64,000 nt of DNA from Salipiger marinus (GTDB lineage: Bacteria; Pseudomonadota; Alphaproteobacteria; Rhodobacterales; Rhodobacteraceae). Position numbers and translations under genes: made by a program. Shown in pieces: positions 26,383 to 35,700 of this stretch. The notes below the pieces were generated by a model, which saw nothing but the letters and a program-made list of their open reading frames with translations, did no database searches and had not been told where the DNA came from. The stretch spans positions 29,536 to 93,535 of the forward strand of contig NZ_FNEJ01000021.1 in assembly GCF_900100085.1 (NCBI RefSeq), read 5' to 3'. Each line of letters begins with the position of its first letter. Position 1 is the stretch's first letter.

Positions 26383-27123
26383 TCAGCGCCCGCCGCCCAC
26401 ATCCAGCAGCGTGCGGGTGACATAGCCCGCCCGGTCCGACAGCAGCCACAGGATCGCCTCCGCCACCTCCTCGGCACTGCCGGGGCGGCCCAGCGGCGCG
26501 GTATGACCGATGCGGGTCATGCGGACGGGCTCGCCGCCCTTGGCATGGATCGCCGTCTCGATCAGCCCCGGACGCACCGCGTTGACGCGGATGCCCTCGG
26601 CGGCCAGTTCATCCGCCAGCCCCAGCGTGAAGCTGTCGATGGCGCCCTTGGTGGCGGCATAGTCCATATATTGCCGGGCCGAGCCCAGCCGGGCCGCCAC
26701 CGAAGACAGGTTGACGATGCCGCCGCCGTCATGGGCGCGCATATAGGCCACCGCCGCCCGCGCCATTTCGATGGCGCCAAAGACATTGACCTCGAACACC
26801 CGCCGCACCCGCTCCGGCGTCAGATCCGCCAGCGATCCGGTGGGCGACACGATGCCCGCGTTGTTCACCAGATCAAGCGGCCCCGGCGCCTGCGCCGCAA
26901 CCTGCGCCATCATCGCGGCGATGGCGGCGGGATCGGCGATGTCGGCCTGCACCACCAAAGCCTCGGCGCCCGCAGCGCGCAGATCGGCGGCCACGGCCTC
27001 GGCGCCCGCGTGGTCGCGTCCGTAATGCACCACCACCCGCGACCAGCCGCGGGAGGGGGCGAGCCGCGCGGTGGCAGCACCAATGCCGGCACTGGCGCCG
27101 GTGACCAGAAGCAGCCGGCTCAT
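26383..27123 (-). CDS. Short-chain dehydrogenase/reductase
   Basis: This 246-residue classical SDR has the NAD(P) motif TGASAGIGAAT at the start, NNAG near residue 88, and the catalytic Ser and YAATK (Tyr/Lys) near residues 142-160. Substrate unknown. Its start codon overlaps the pepN stop by 4 bp (TCAT on the plus strand), so it is probably translated from the pepN transcript. Confidence 0.9.
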   Translation of the reverse strand: MSRLLLVTGASAGIGAATARLAPSRGWSRVVVHYGRDHAGAEAVAADLRAAGAEALVVQADIADPAAIAAMMAQVAAQAPGPLDLVNNAGIVSPTGSLADLTPERVRRVFEVNVFGAIEMARAAVAYMRAHDGGGIVNLSSVAARLGSARQYMDYAATKGAIDSFTLGLADELAAEGIRVNAVRPGLIETAIHAKGGEPVRMTRIGHTAPLGRPGSAEEVAEAILWLLSDRAGYVTRTLLDVGGGR

Positions 27124-29669
27124 GCGATCAGCCGCGTGACCATTTCGGTCACGTCCCGCGACAGGCCGGGCTTGGCCGCGATCCGGTCCAGTGCGGCGCG
27201 CATCTTGGCCTGCCGGTCCGGATCATAGCGCCGCCAGCTCTGATAGGCCGCGCACATCCGCGCCGTGGTCTGCGGGTTCTTGTCGTCGAGCCGGATCAGC
27301 CAGTCCGCCAGCAGGTCATAGCCCGCCCCATCGGCGCGGTGGAACCCGGCGTGATGCCCGGCCAGCGCGCCGAACACCGCGCGGAAGCGGTTGGGATTGG
27401 TCCAGTCGAAATCCGGATCGCGGGTCAGCGCCTCGGTCACCGCCACCGTCTCGGTGGGGTCGGAGGCGGCGATCTGCAGCCCGAACCATTTGTCCATCAC
27501 CAGCCGGTCGTCCTGCCACTGCGCGCGGAACCGCGCCAGCGCCTCGGCGCCGCGCCCGGCCTGCACCAGACAGGCCAGCGCCGACAGCTGCAGGGTCATG
27601 TTGTCGGCGCGGTCATACTGCGCCTCGGCGGCGCTGCCGCCATCCACCCGGGTGGTCAGCGCCAGCACGGCAGAGCCAAGGCTGCGCCTGCCGGACTGCG
27701 CGGCATCGGGGCGATAGGGCGCCTCCACCCGTGCCTCATCGGCCAGCTGCGGCAGAAGCTCCGCCCAGCGGGTGGCGCGGGCGTCGCGCAGCCGTTCGGT
27801 CGCGGCCCAGATCGCCTCCGGATCCGGGGTCACGCCGCGGTCATGCAGCGCCTGCGCCAGATCGGACTGCGTGGGCACGCCCAGCATCAGCGCGCGATAG
27901 GCGGGATCAAGCGAGGCGTCGCGCAGCACCGTCTCCAGCCCGTCGAGCCATGCGGCATCGGGGTCGGCCCCGTCGGTCACCATGGCCAGCAGGCAGGCGC
28001 GGGCCAGATCGCGGTTCGCCTCCCAGCGGGTGAAGGTATCGGTGTCATGGGCCAGCAGGAACACCCGCTCTTCGCGGCTGCTCTCGCGCTCCAGCACCAC
28101 GGGGGCGGAAAAGCCGCGCAGCAGCGAGGGCACGGGCCGCGCCGCAAGCCCGGGAAAGACGAAGCTCTGCTCGGCCTCGGTCAGTTCCAGCACCGTGGTG
28201 GGCAGCACCTCGTGCCCGTCGGGCGACAGCAGACCCAGCGCCACCGGGATCACCAGCGGCGCCTTGTCGGGCTGGCCGGGGGTGGGCGGCGTGGTCTGGC
28301 GCAGGGTCAGCGTATAGGTGCCGTCCTGCCAGTCCTCGGCCACGGCCAGCCGTGGCGTGCCCGCCTGCGCATACCACAGCTTGAACTGCGACAGATCCCG
28401 CGCCGTCACCTCCTCGAAGACGCGCAGCCAGTCCTCGATGGTGCAGGCCTGCCCGTCATGGCGGGCGAAATACAGATCCAGCGCGCGGGAATAGGCGTCG
28501 TCGCCGACCAAGAGCTTGAGCATGCCGATGACCTCGGCGCCCTTTTCATAGACGGTGGCGGTGTAGAAGTTGTTGATCTCCTGAAAGCTTTCGGGCCGCA
28601 CCGGATGGGCGAGCGGCCCCTGATCCTCGGCGAACTGGCGGGCGCGCAGGTCGATCACGTCGACGATCCGCTTCACCTCCGCCGAGCGCATGTCAGAGGT
28701 GAACTGCGCGTCGCGGAACACCGTCAGCCCTTCCTTCAGGCACAGCTGGAACCAGTCGCGGCAGGTGATGCGGTTGCCGGTCCAGTTGTGGAAATATTCA
28801 TGCGCGATGATGCCTTCGATCCGTTCAAAATTGGCATCGGTGGCGGTTTCGGGGCTGGCCAGCACGGCGGAGGAGTTGAAGATGTTCAGCCCCTTGTTCT
28901 CCATCGCGCCCATGTTGAAATCATCCACGGCGACGATGTTGAACACGTCCAGATCGTATTCGCGGCCATAGACGCGCTCGTCCCAGTCCATGGAGCTTTT
29001 CAGCGCTTCCATGCCAAAGGCGCATTTGTGCAGATCGCCCTCGCGCACCCAGAGGTTCAGCGCCACCTCGCGCCCCGACCGGGTGGTGAAGCTGTCGGAC
29101 TGCGCCACCAGATCGCCCGCCACCAGCGCAAACAGATAGGCGGGCTTGGGCCACGGATCGTGCCATTCGGCCCAGCCTTCGCCCGCGCCCACCGGATTGC
29201 CGTTGGACAGCTTCACCGGCTCGCCGCCTTCGATGCGCACGGTAAAGACCGACATCACGTCGGGCCGGTCGGGATAGAAGGTGATCTTGCGAAAGCCCTC
29301 GGCCTCGCACTGGGTGCAATACATGCCGCGCGACATGTAAAGCCCCTCCAGCGCGGTGTTGTGCAGCGGCGCGATCTCCACCTCCGCCTCGAAGGTGAAG
29401 GGGCCGTCGGGCACCTTGGCCCGCAGGCCTTCCGGGGTGATCTCGGGGGTGACGGGGGCGCCGTCGATGGCAAAGCTGATCGGGGTCAGATCCTCGCCCT
29501 GCAGGAAAAACTCCTGCGCGGGGGCCTTGGGGTCGGGCACGAAGCGCAGGCGCGACCGCACCCGCGTCGCCTCCGGCGCCAGAACGAAGGTCAGGTGGAC
29601 GCTCTCCACCGTCCAGCCGAAGGGCGTGTAATCCCGAAGGTAAATGGTCTGGGCCTGCGCGTCTTTCAT
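27120..29669 (-). CDS. pepN: Aminopeptidase N (M1 family)
   Basis: This 849-residue protein is PepN by length and motifs: GAMEN at residues 254-258 (substrate N-terminus recognition), the zinc site HEYFH at 290-294 with a downstream glutamate, and a C-terminal DUF3458-type domain. It removes N-terminal residues from peptides in the cytoplasm. The ATG at 29669 (MKDAQAQTIYLRDYTP) is the conserved start. It may be co-transcribed with the SDR gene downstream. Confidence 0.96.
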   Translation of the reverse strand: MKDAQAQTIYLRDYTPFGWTVESVHLTFVLAPEATRVRSRLRFVPDPKAPAQEFFLQGEDLTPISFAIDGAPVTPEITPEGLRAKVPDGPFTFEAEVEIAPLHNTALEGLYMSRGMYCTQCEAEGFRKITFYPDRPDVMSVFTVRIEGGEPVKLSNGNPVGAGEGWAEWHDPWPKPAYLFALVAGDLVAQSDSFTTRSGREVALNLWVREGDLHKCAFGMEALKSSMDWDERVYGREYDLDVFNIVAVDDFNMGAMENKGLNIFNSSAVLASPETATDANFERIEGIIAHEYFHNWTGNRITCRDWFQLCLKEGLTVFRDAQFTSDMRSAEVKRIVDVIDLRARQFAEDQGPLAHPVRPESFQEINNFYTATVYEKGAEVIGMLKLLVGDDAYSRALDLYFARHDGQACTIEDWLRVFEEVTARDLSQFKLWYAQAGTPRLAVAEDWQDGTYTLTLRQTTPPTPGQPDKAPLVIPVALGLLSPDGHEVLPTTVLELTEAEQSFVFPGLAARPVPSLLRGFSAPVVLERESSREERVFLLAHDTDTFTRWEANRDLARACLLAMVTDGADPDAAWLDGLETVLRDASLDPAYRALMLGVPTQSDLAQALHDRGVTPDPEAIWAATERLRDARATRWAELLPQLADEARVEAPYRPDAAQSGRRSLGSAVLALTTRVDGGSAAEAQYDRADNMTLQLSALACLVQAGRGAEALARFRAQWQDDRLVMDKWFGLQIAASDPTETVAVTEALTRDPDFDWTNPNRFRAVFGALAGHHAGFHRADGAGYDLLADWLIRLDDKNPQTTARMCAAYQSWRRYDPDRQAKMRAALDRIAAKPGLSRDVTEMVTRLIA

Positions 29670-29806
29670 CCTGCTGTCCTTCGTCGAAAGCTGTGATCCG
29701 GAACCGGATTGGCGATGCGGACGTTGAGGCATGAAGAAGATGCGGCGCTGCCGCCGCCCAACCCATATCCCGGCCCCCCGGCCGGAACCTGCCGAGAGGA
29801 AATGCC

Positions 29807-30082
29807 ATGTCTGCACCCGACACCAATCTGGACCGACAGAAGCGCCGCCACAAGGGTCCGCTCTGGGGGATCTGGGGCGGGCTTGCCGTTGTGGCGGTGC
29901 TGTTCGTCATCTGGCTGGCCTATGCGATGACCGACACCACCCCCGAGACGGAGCCCGTGGCCGATCCGGCCACCACCGAACAGAGCGAGGTTCCGGCGGA
30001 AGACGCGCCCACCGTCACCGGCACCGAAACCACGCCGAGCGACACCGAGGCAGGCACCGGCACCCCGCCCGCAGCAGACTGA
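29807..30082 (+). CDS. Small single-span membrane protein
   Basis: This 91-residue protein has a basic N-terminus (RQKRRHKGP), one membrane helix at about residues 21-41 and an acidic Thr/Glu/Pro-rich tail facing the periplasm. It has a good ribosome site (GAGAGGAA) and is followed by a clear terminator. No function recognised. Confidence 0.75.
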   Translation: MSAPDTNLDRQKRRHKGPLWGIWGGLAVVAVLFVIWLAYAMTDTTPETEPVADPATTEQSEVPAEDAPTVTGTETTPSDTEAGTGTPPAAD

Positions 30083-30115
30083 CGGCGACCCTTTCCCTCA
30101 GGGGCACCGCCACTC

Positions 30116-30141
30116 AAGGCCCGGCAAACGCCGGGCCTTTT
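30116..30141 (+). terminator. Intrinsic terminator
   Basis: A 10-bp perfect stem (AAGGCCCGGC and GCCGGGCCTT, loop AAAC) is followed by a short T-run, 34 bp after the small membrane protein gene. Confidence 0.85.
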
Positions 30142-30223
30142 GCGTGCCGGACCTCCGGAGCGCGGCGCAGACGCCGCCACAGGCGCCACGACATTGGCGG
30201 GGCCAGCGCCCCGCTTCGGCAGC

Positions 30224-30982
30224 TCAGACCTCCGCCAGACCCATCTCCCGCAGGGCGCGCCGCGCATCCGCGCCCGCCGCCTGCCGCATCGGCGCGGTAT
30301 CCTCCGTGACGGCCCGCCACACGGCCTCCACGACCTCGCGGGTCGTGGTCTTCTCGGGGGAGGACCGGAGGCTGGTGAAGAACTCCTGCACGAAGCTTTC
30401 GTAAGGCTCGGGCACGGTCATCCCCATGCGGGAAATGCCGTTCCGGGCGAAGGATGTTTCCGGCGAACTTCCGGGCAGCACGAGCCGGGCGCGGATGCCG
30501 AATTCCGCAGCCTCCAGCGCGAAGCTTTCGGTAAAGGCGTTCAGCGCGGCCTTGCTGGCCGTGTAGACCGACAGCGCGGGCAGCGGGCGGATCGTCACGC
30601 TGGAGCTGATGTTGACGATCACGCCACGGCGCATCGCGCGCATCCCGGGCATGACGGCGCGGGTGACGGCCATGGCGCCCAGCACGTTGGTCTCGAAGAC
30701 GTCGCGGGCCCGCGCGATGTCCGAGCCTTCCAGAACGTTGAGCATGCCGACACCGGCATTGTTCACCAGCGCGTCAAGCGGGCCAGCCTTGGCGATGGCG
30801 GCGGCGATGCTGTCCGCATCGGTCACGTCAAGCGGCAGCACGGTCAGCCTGTCGGAGACGGGCAGCCCGCTGGGGGAGGGGGTGCGCATCGTGGCGACAA
30901 CCTCCCAGCCTTGGCTGTGGAAATGTCTGGCGATGGCCTGACCGAAGCCAGAGGAACAGCCGGTGATGAGGATGCGGGGCAT
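30224..30982 (-). CDS. Short-chain dehydrogenase/reductase
   Basis: This 252-residue SDR has ITGCSSGFGQAIARHF (cofactor loop), NNAGVGML near residue 85 and the catalytic YTASKAALNAF near residue 150. The GCSSGFG form is typical of SDRs resembling retinol or oxidoreductase-like members. The start at 30982 matches the family. It is divergent from an AraC-type regulator with an AT-rich 97-bp gap between, so that regulator probably controls it. Confidence 0.9.
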   Translation of the reverse strand: MPRILITGCSSGFGQAIARHFHSQGWEVVATMRTPSPSGLPVSDRLTVLPLDVTDADSIAAAIAKAGPLDALVNNAGVGMLNVLEGSDIARARDVFETNVLGAMAVTRAVMPGMRAMRRGVIVNISSSVTIRPLPALSVYTASKAALNAFTESFALEAAEFGIRARLVLPGSSPETSFARNGISRMGMTVPEPYESFVQEFFTSLRSSPEKTTTREVVEAVWRAVTEDTAPMRQAAGADARRALREMGLAEV

Positions 30983-31079
30983 GTGGGGTCTCCTTGTCCG
31001 TGATGACAAAGAGATAGACGGGGTATGGCGATCATAATATAAACGAATATCCATAATCATCCATCAAAAGTCCAGAATC

Positions 31080-31991
31080 ATGCCCGATGATTGCGAAGAT
31101 CCCCTGTCCAGCGTGGTCGCGCTGCTCCGGCCGTCGGTCTCCATCTCCAAGATGGTCGAGGGCGGCGGGGCATGGCAGGTGGAGCGGCGCGATGCGGCCA
31201 GCCCGTTTTATTGCGCGATTGTCGAGGGATGCTGCCGCCTGCAGGTGACGGGGCGGGCCGCCGTGACGCTGCAAGCCGGTGATTTTGTCCTGATCCCGGA
31301 TCTGCACGGATTTACCATGACCAGCGCTGTGCCGCCGCCGCCGCAGGTGCCGCGCCTGCCGCTGGAAACGGGGCCGGGACGGTTCCGTCTGGGTCCGGTG
31401 GCTGCCGACATCGACATGCGGGCGCTGGTCGGCCATTGCCGGTTTGCAGCGCCTGCGCGCGATCTGCTGGTGTCGTTGCTGCCCGAGATGATCCATGTCT
31501 CTGGCCATGACCGCCTGATGGCGCTTGTGCCGGTGATCCACGAGGAAACCCGCGCCGACCGTCCCGGGCGCAGGCTGGTCCTCGAGCGGCTGCTGGAGGT
31601 GCTGCTGATCGAGGCGCTGCGGTCGGGGCCGGGGGTGGACATGCCGCCGGGCCTGCTGCGCGGCATGTCCGATCCGCAGCTCGCCGCCGCGCTGCAGCGC
31701 ATCCACGCGGATGCGGCGGGCGACATCTCCGTGGCACGGCTGGCAAAAGAGGCGGGCCTGTCCCGCTCGGGGTTCTTTGACCGGTTCCGCCGCGAGATCG
31801 GGCGCGCGCCCATGGACTATCTGACGGACTGGCGCATGGCGATTGCCAAGACCCTGCTGCGGCAGGGCGGGGTGACCAATGCGGAAATCGCCCGGCGGAT
31901 CGGCTACGGATCCGCCAGCGCCTTTGGCCTGGCCTTTGCGCGGCGCGAAGGTCTGTCCCCCGGCGCCTTTTCCAGAGACTCTGCGCGCTAG
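31080..31991 (+). CDS. AraC-family regulator with N-terminal cupin
   Basis: This 303-residue protein has an N-terminal Cupin_6/AraC-binding domain (residues about 10-185, with the ERLLEVLLIEALR helix near its end) and a C-terminal double helix-turn-helix (about 205-300, with VARLAKEAGLSRSGFFDRF and NAEIARRIGYGSASAFGLAF). It probably activates or represses the divergent SDR gene; the effector is unknown. Confidence 0.9.
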   Translation: MPDDCEDPLSSVVALLRPSVSISKMVEGGGAWQVERRDAASPFYCAIVEGCCRLQVTGRAAVTLQAGDFVLIPDLHGFTMTSAVPPPPQVPRLPLETGPGRFRLGPVAADIDMRALVGHCRFAAPARDLLVSLLPEMIHVSGHDRLMALVPVIHEETRADRPGRRLVLERLLEVLLIEALRSGPGVDMPPGLLRGMSDPQLAAALQRIHADAAGDISVARLAKEAGLSRSGFFDRFRREIGRAPMDYLTDWRMAIAKTLLRQGGVTNAEIARRIGYGSASAFGLAFARREGLSPGAFSRDSAR

Positions 31992-32057
31992 GCGCCGCGC
32001 CTCATGGCGCGGGTCCGCATCGTCAGGGAAAAATGCAGCACTGTGGAGCCCGGCCTG

Positions 32058-32681
32058 TCAGGATCCGGCCAGCTGGTTCCGGATCAGCTCGGCCTGCATC
32101 CAGTGAAGCTCTGTCTGGACATGCCCCTGCCTGACATATTTCCCGACCCGCTCCGGCATGGCGGACTCCGAAAACCCCTCTGCGGTGCGGGCCACGAACC
32201 CCTCCTGCCGGTGCTGATCCAGCGACAGGGCCAGATCCTCGAACAGTCCCGGGCGGTAGGGGCCACGATAAAGCGTTGGCACGGGCTGGATCGCCAGCGA
32301 CTCGAACCGGGCCCGCGTCTGATCCCAAGGCTGGATCTGGTCCCCGATGATCCATGCGAAGCCCAGAAAGTAGGAAGGCAGCGCGTCATAGGCGATGGCG
32401 TGCCGGGCAAAAAGGTTTTCCCCGATGATGCGCTCGTCCTCCGCCAGCTGCGGAAAAATCCCCGCCGCAAAGGCTTTGAGCCAGTCCCGCGACGGATGAT
32501 ACCGGCTGTCGGGGCTGCGCGCATGACAGCCGCGGGAATGGAGGGTGGTGTTCTCGCCGTCCATCTTTTCCGTGACGACAAGATCCGGTGCCATGAGCCC
32601 CTGCAGCGACGGCATGATCTTGTCGTCGCTGGTCGCGCCCGGCGACATCGGCAGATGAAAGGTGCGGCCGTATTTCTTCAT
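32058..32681 (-). CDS. Stand-alone RNA ligase (T4 Rnl2/RNA_ligase family)
   Basis: This 207-residue protein has the nucleotidyltransferase motifs of ATP-dependent RNA ligases: motif I EKMDGEN with the adenylated Lys39, motif IIIa-like FLGFAWIIG, motif IV EGFVAR and motif V with a lysine in GKYVR. It would seal RNA ends. No polynucleotide kinase or RtcB/RtcA partner lies beside it. The ATG at 32681 (MKKYGRTFHLP) gives a natural start; longer in-frame starts are arginine/proline-rich. It lies between the AraC regulator and the RND pump. Confidence 0.85.
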   Translation of the reverse strand: MKKYGRTFHLPMSPGATSDDKIMPSLQGLMAPDLVVTEKMDGENTTLHSRGCHARSPDSRYHPSRDWLKAFAAGIFPQLAEDERIIGENLFARHAIAYDALPSYFLGFAWIIGDQIQPWDQTRARFESLAIQPVPTLYRGPYRPGLFEDLALSLDQHRQEGFVARTAEGFSESAMPERVGKYVRQGHVQTELHWMQAELIRNQLAGS

Positions 32682-32760
32682 GCCGGGGCCATACCACGCC
32701 CGCTGTGCCGGGGATACTGCGCCCGCCGGGCGGCCCGGCCCCGCCGCGGGGCCGGGCCGC

Positions 32761-35700
32761 CTATTCGGCGGCGCGCAGCGGCGGGGTGGCGCGCGGCTCT
32801 GCCGAGGGCTGGACCTGTGCGGGCGCGTCAAGCTCGTCCCACAGGATCAGCGGGGCCTTCAGCTTGCGCGCCGCGCGCTGCAGGGCCCAGTCCCGCGCCG
32901 CCCGGCTGCCGCGTCCGAAGGACAGGCGCGCCAGCAGCCGGGCCAGCCAATGCGCATAGGTGGCAAGCCAGACCCGCAGCGCCAGCATGGCGGGGGTGAA
33001 GACCAGCGTCAGCACCGTCGCCACCGAGAGGCCAAACACCACCGCCGCCGCCAGCGGCTTCCACCACAGCGAGGTCGGCGCATCCACCGTATAGCCGCCG
33101 CCGAAGAAATCGAGGCTGAGCCCGATCATCATCGGGAACAGCCCCGCGATGGTGGTGATGGTGGTCAGCAGCACCGGGCGCAGCCGGTCCTCTGCGGTGC
33201 GGATGATCGCCTCGATCCGGGGCATGTAGCGGGAATAGTCCTGATAGGTGTCGATCAGCACGATGTTGTTGTTCACCACGATCCCCGCCAGCGCCACGAC
33301 GCCCGTGCCCGACATGATGATGGAAAAGGTCTGGTCCAGCACGAGGATGCCCAGAAACACCCCCGCCGTGGACAGCACCACCGCCAGCAGCACCAGCACC
33401 GCGTTGTAAATGCTGTTGAACTGCGCCAGCAGGATGATGAACATGAGCGCAAGTGCGGCGGCAAAGGCCTGCATGAGGAAGGCCTGACTTTCCGCCTCTT
33501 CCTCCTGATCGCCGGTCCATTCCCAGTCGACGCCCGCGGGCAGGGGATTGTCCTCCAGCCAGCCGGTCAGGGTGGCGATGCGTTCATTCGCATTGACCGG
33601 CACCACCGTCACCCCGTCTGCGGCGAGGGCGGCGCGGTCCACCCCCGGCTCCAGCCGGGTCACGGCATAGGTGGTCTCGCCCCGGGTCAGATCGCCCTCG
33701 GGGGATTCGGTGGCATAGGCCAGCACCGCATCCCCGGCCATGACCTTGACCAGACCATCGGTCACCCCGGCCTTGATGTCGAAATGGCGCTTGCGGTCGA
33801 CGCGGTTGATTTCGGCCAGCTTGGGCACCGGCTGGCGGGTGACGAAGTTGGACAGCGGCACCAGCCCGTCCGGGGTGCGCACCCTGAGCGTGTCCAGCGT
33901 CGACAGCACGCGATATTCCTCGGGGAAGCGCACGGGGATGTCGATTTCCTCGTCGGAACTTGGCACGCGCATGGTGTCGAGCAGGACGCCCCGCGTCACC
34001 AGCTGCACCATGGCGCCCACCGTCGCCACATCGGCGCCGTAGCGGCCCGCCTGTTCCACATCCACGTCGATCTGCCAGTCGATGCCGGGCAGGGGGCGGG
34101 TGTCCTCGATCAGGCGCAGCCCCGGCATGGCATCGAACTGCGCCCGGACCTGCGCCGTGGCGGCCTGCAGCGCCTCCCAGTTGTCGGATTTGAGCCGCAG
34201 ATGCACTGGCTTGGCCGAGGCAGGGCCCATGGCAAGGTTCAGGATTTCGGTCATCACGCCGGGGATGGTGGCAAGCTGGTCAGAAAGTTCCGCCAGCACC
34301 AGATCGCCGTCCAGATCGGGGCGGTTGCGGCGGTTTTCCCATGGCACGATTTCCAGCTGGATCTGGCCGATGGTGTCGGTGGGCGGCTGCGCGCCGCCGG
34401 TGTTGGAGGACAGCCCGCCATCCCCGGCAAAGGCAAAGGCGGTGTCCACCCCGGGATGGGCCAGCACGATGGTTTCGGCCCGCCGCACCAGCGCGTCCTT
34501 TTCCACCAGCGACAGGTTGCCCCGCGCCCGGACATAGACGATCGCCTGCTCCGGCTCGCTTTCGGCAAAGAACTCGGTGCCGTTGTTGTTCTGGCCGTAA
34601 TAGCCAAAGACGGAGACCACGAAGAAGATCACCGCGCCGATGGTCACCAGCGGCATCACCGGATTGCCCGCCACCAGCTCGATCACATGGCCGAAAGGCG
34701 TGCGCCCGCTGCGGGTGCGGATCCGGGTGCGGCGGCGTTCGATGCGCGCGGCATCCAGCGTGATCGAGGCCATGACGGCAAAGACCAGAAACACCGCGAC
34801 GCCGGGCAGGCGGGCGCCGCGCCCTTCGATCAGGGGCGGGCCAAAAAACGCCGGGTTCAGCACCAGCATGGCGCCCGCGAACATCCCCGCCAGCGCCACC
34901 AGCACCAGAAGCGCGCGCAGCGGCCAGACCGGCACGGCGCGGCGCAGCGCGTCCCCGGCATGGCCAAGCCTGCGCGAGAACCGGCCCGACACCCCGCCCA
35001 GCACCGGCAGATAGATCAGCGCCACCACCAGCGAGGCCGACAGCACGAAGATCAGCGTGACCGGCAGCATGCCCATGAACTGCCCCGCCACCCCCGGCCA
35101 GAACAGCATCGGCAGAAAGGCGCAGAGCGTGGTGGCGGTGGAACTGACCACCGGCCAGAACATGCGCTTGGCCGCCTCCACATAGGCATGCATGGGGCCG
35201 GTGCCTTCGGAGATGCGGGTATCGGCATATTCCACCACGACGATGGCGCCATCCACCAGCATGCCCACGGCAAGGATCAGCCCGAACATCACGATGTTGG
35301 AAATGGTGATGCCCATGCCCGCCAGCAGCAGGAAACACAGCAGGAAAGAGGTGGGGATGGCAAAGCCCACCAGCAGCGCCGCACGGGTGCCAAGGCTTGC
35401 CAGAACCACGATCATCACCAGCGCGATGGCGGTCAGCACCGCGCCTTCCAGCTGTTCCACCATCGAATTGACGATGCGCGACTGGTCGTTGGACGCCACC
35501 GGCACCACCGAGGCGCGCAGTTCCGCAGGCCAGCCCGCGCGGGCCTCCTCCACCGTGGCGCGCACGGTGGCGGCGGTGTCGATCAGGTTGAAGCCCTTGC
35601 GCTTGACCACCTGCAGCGCCACCGCCGGATCGCCGTTGAAGCGCGCGGTGCCGGTCCGGTCCTCGAAGGTCAGGCGGATCTCGGCCAGATCGCCCAGCGT

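Noticed and set aside
27339..29696. 785-residue plus-strand frame opposite pepN
   Set aside because: It shows no motif, and pepN on the other strand has all catalytic residues.
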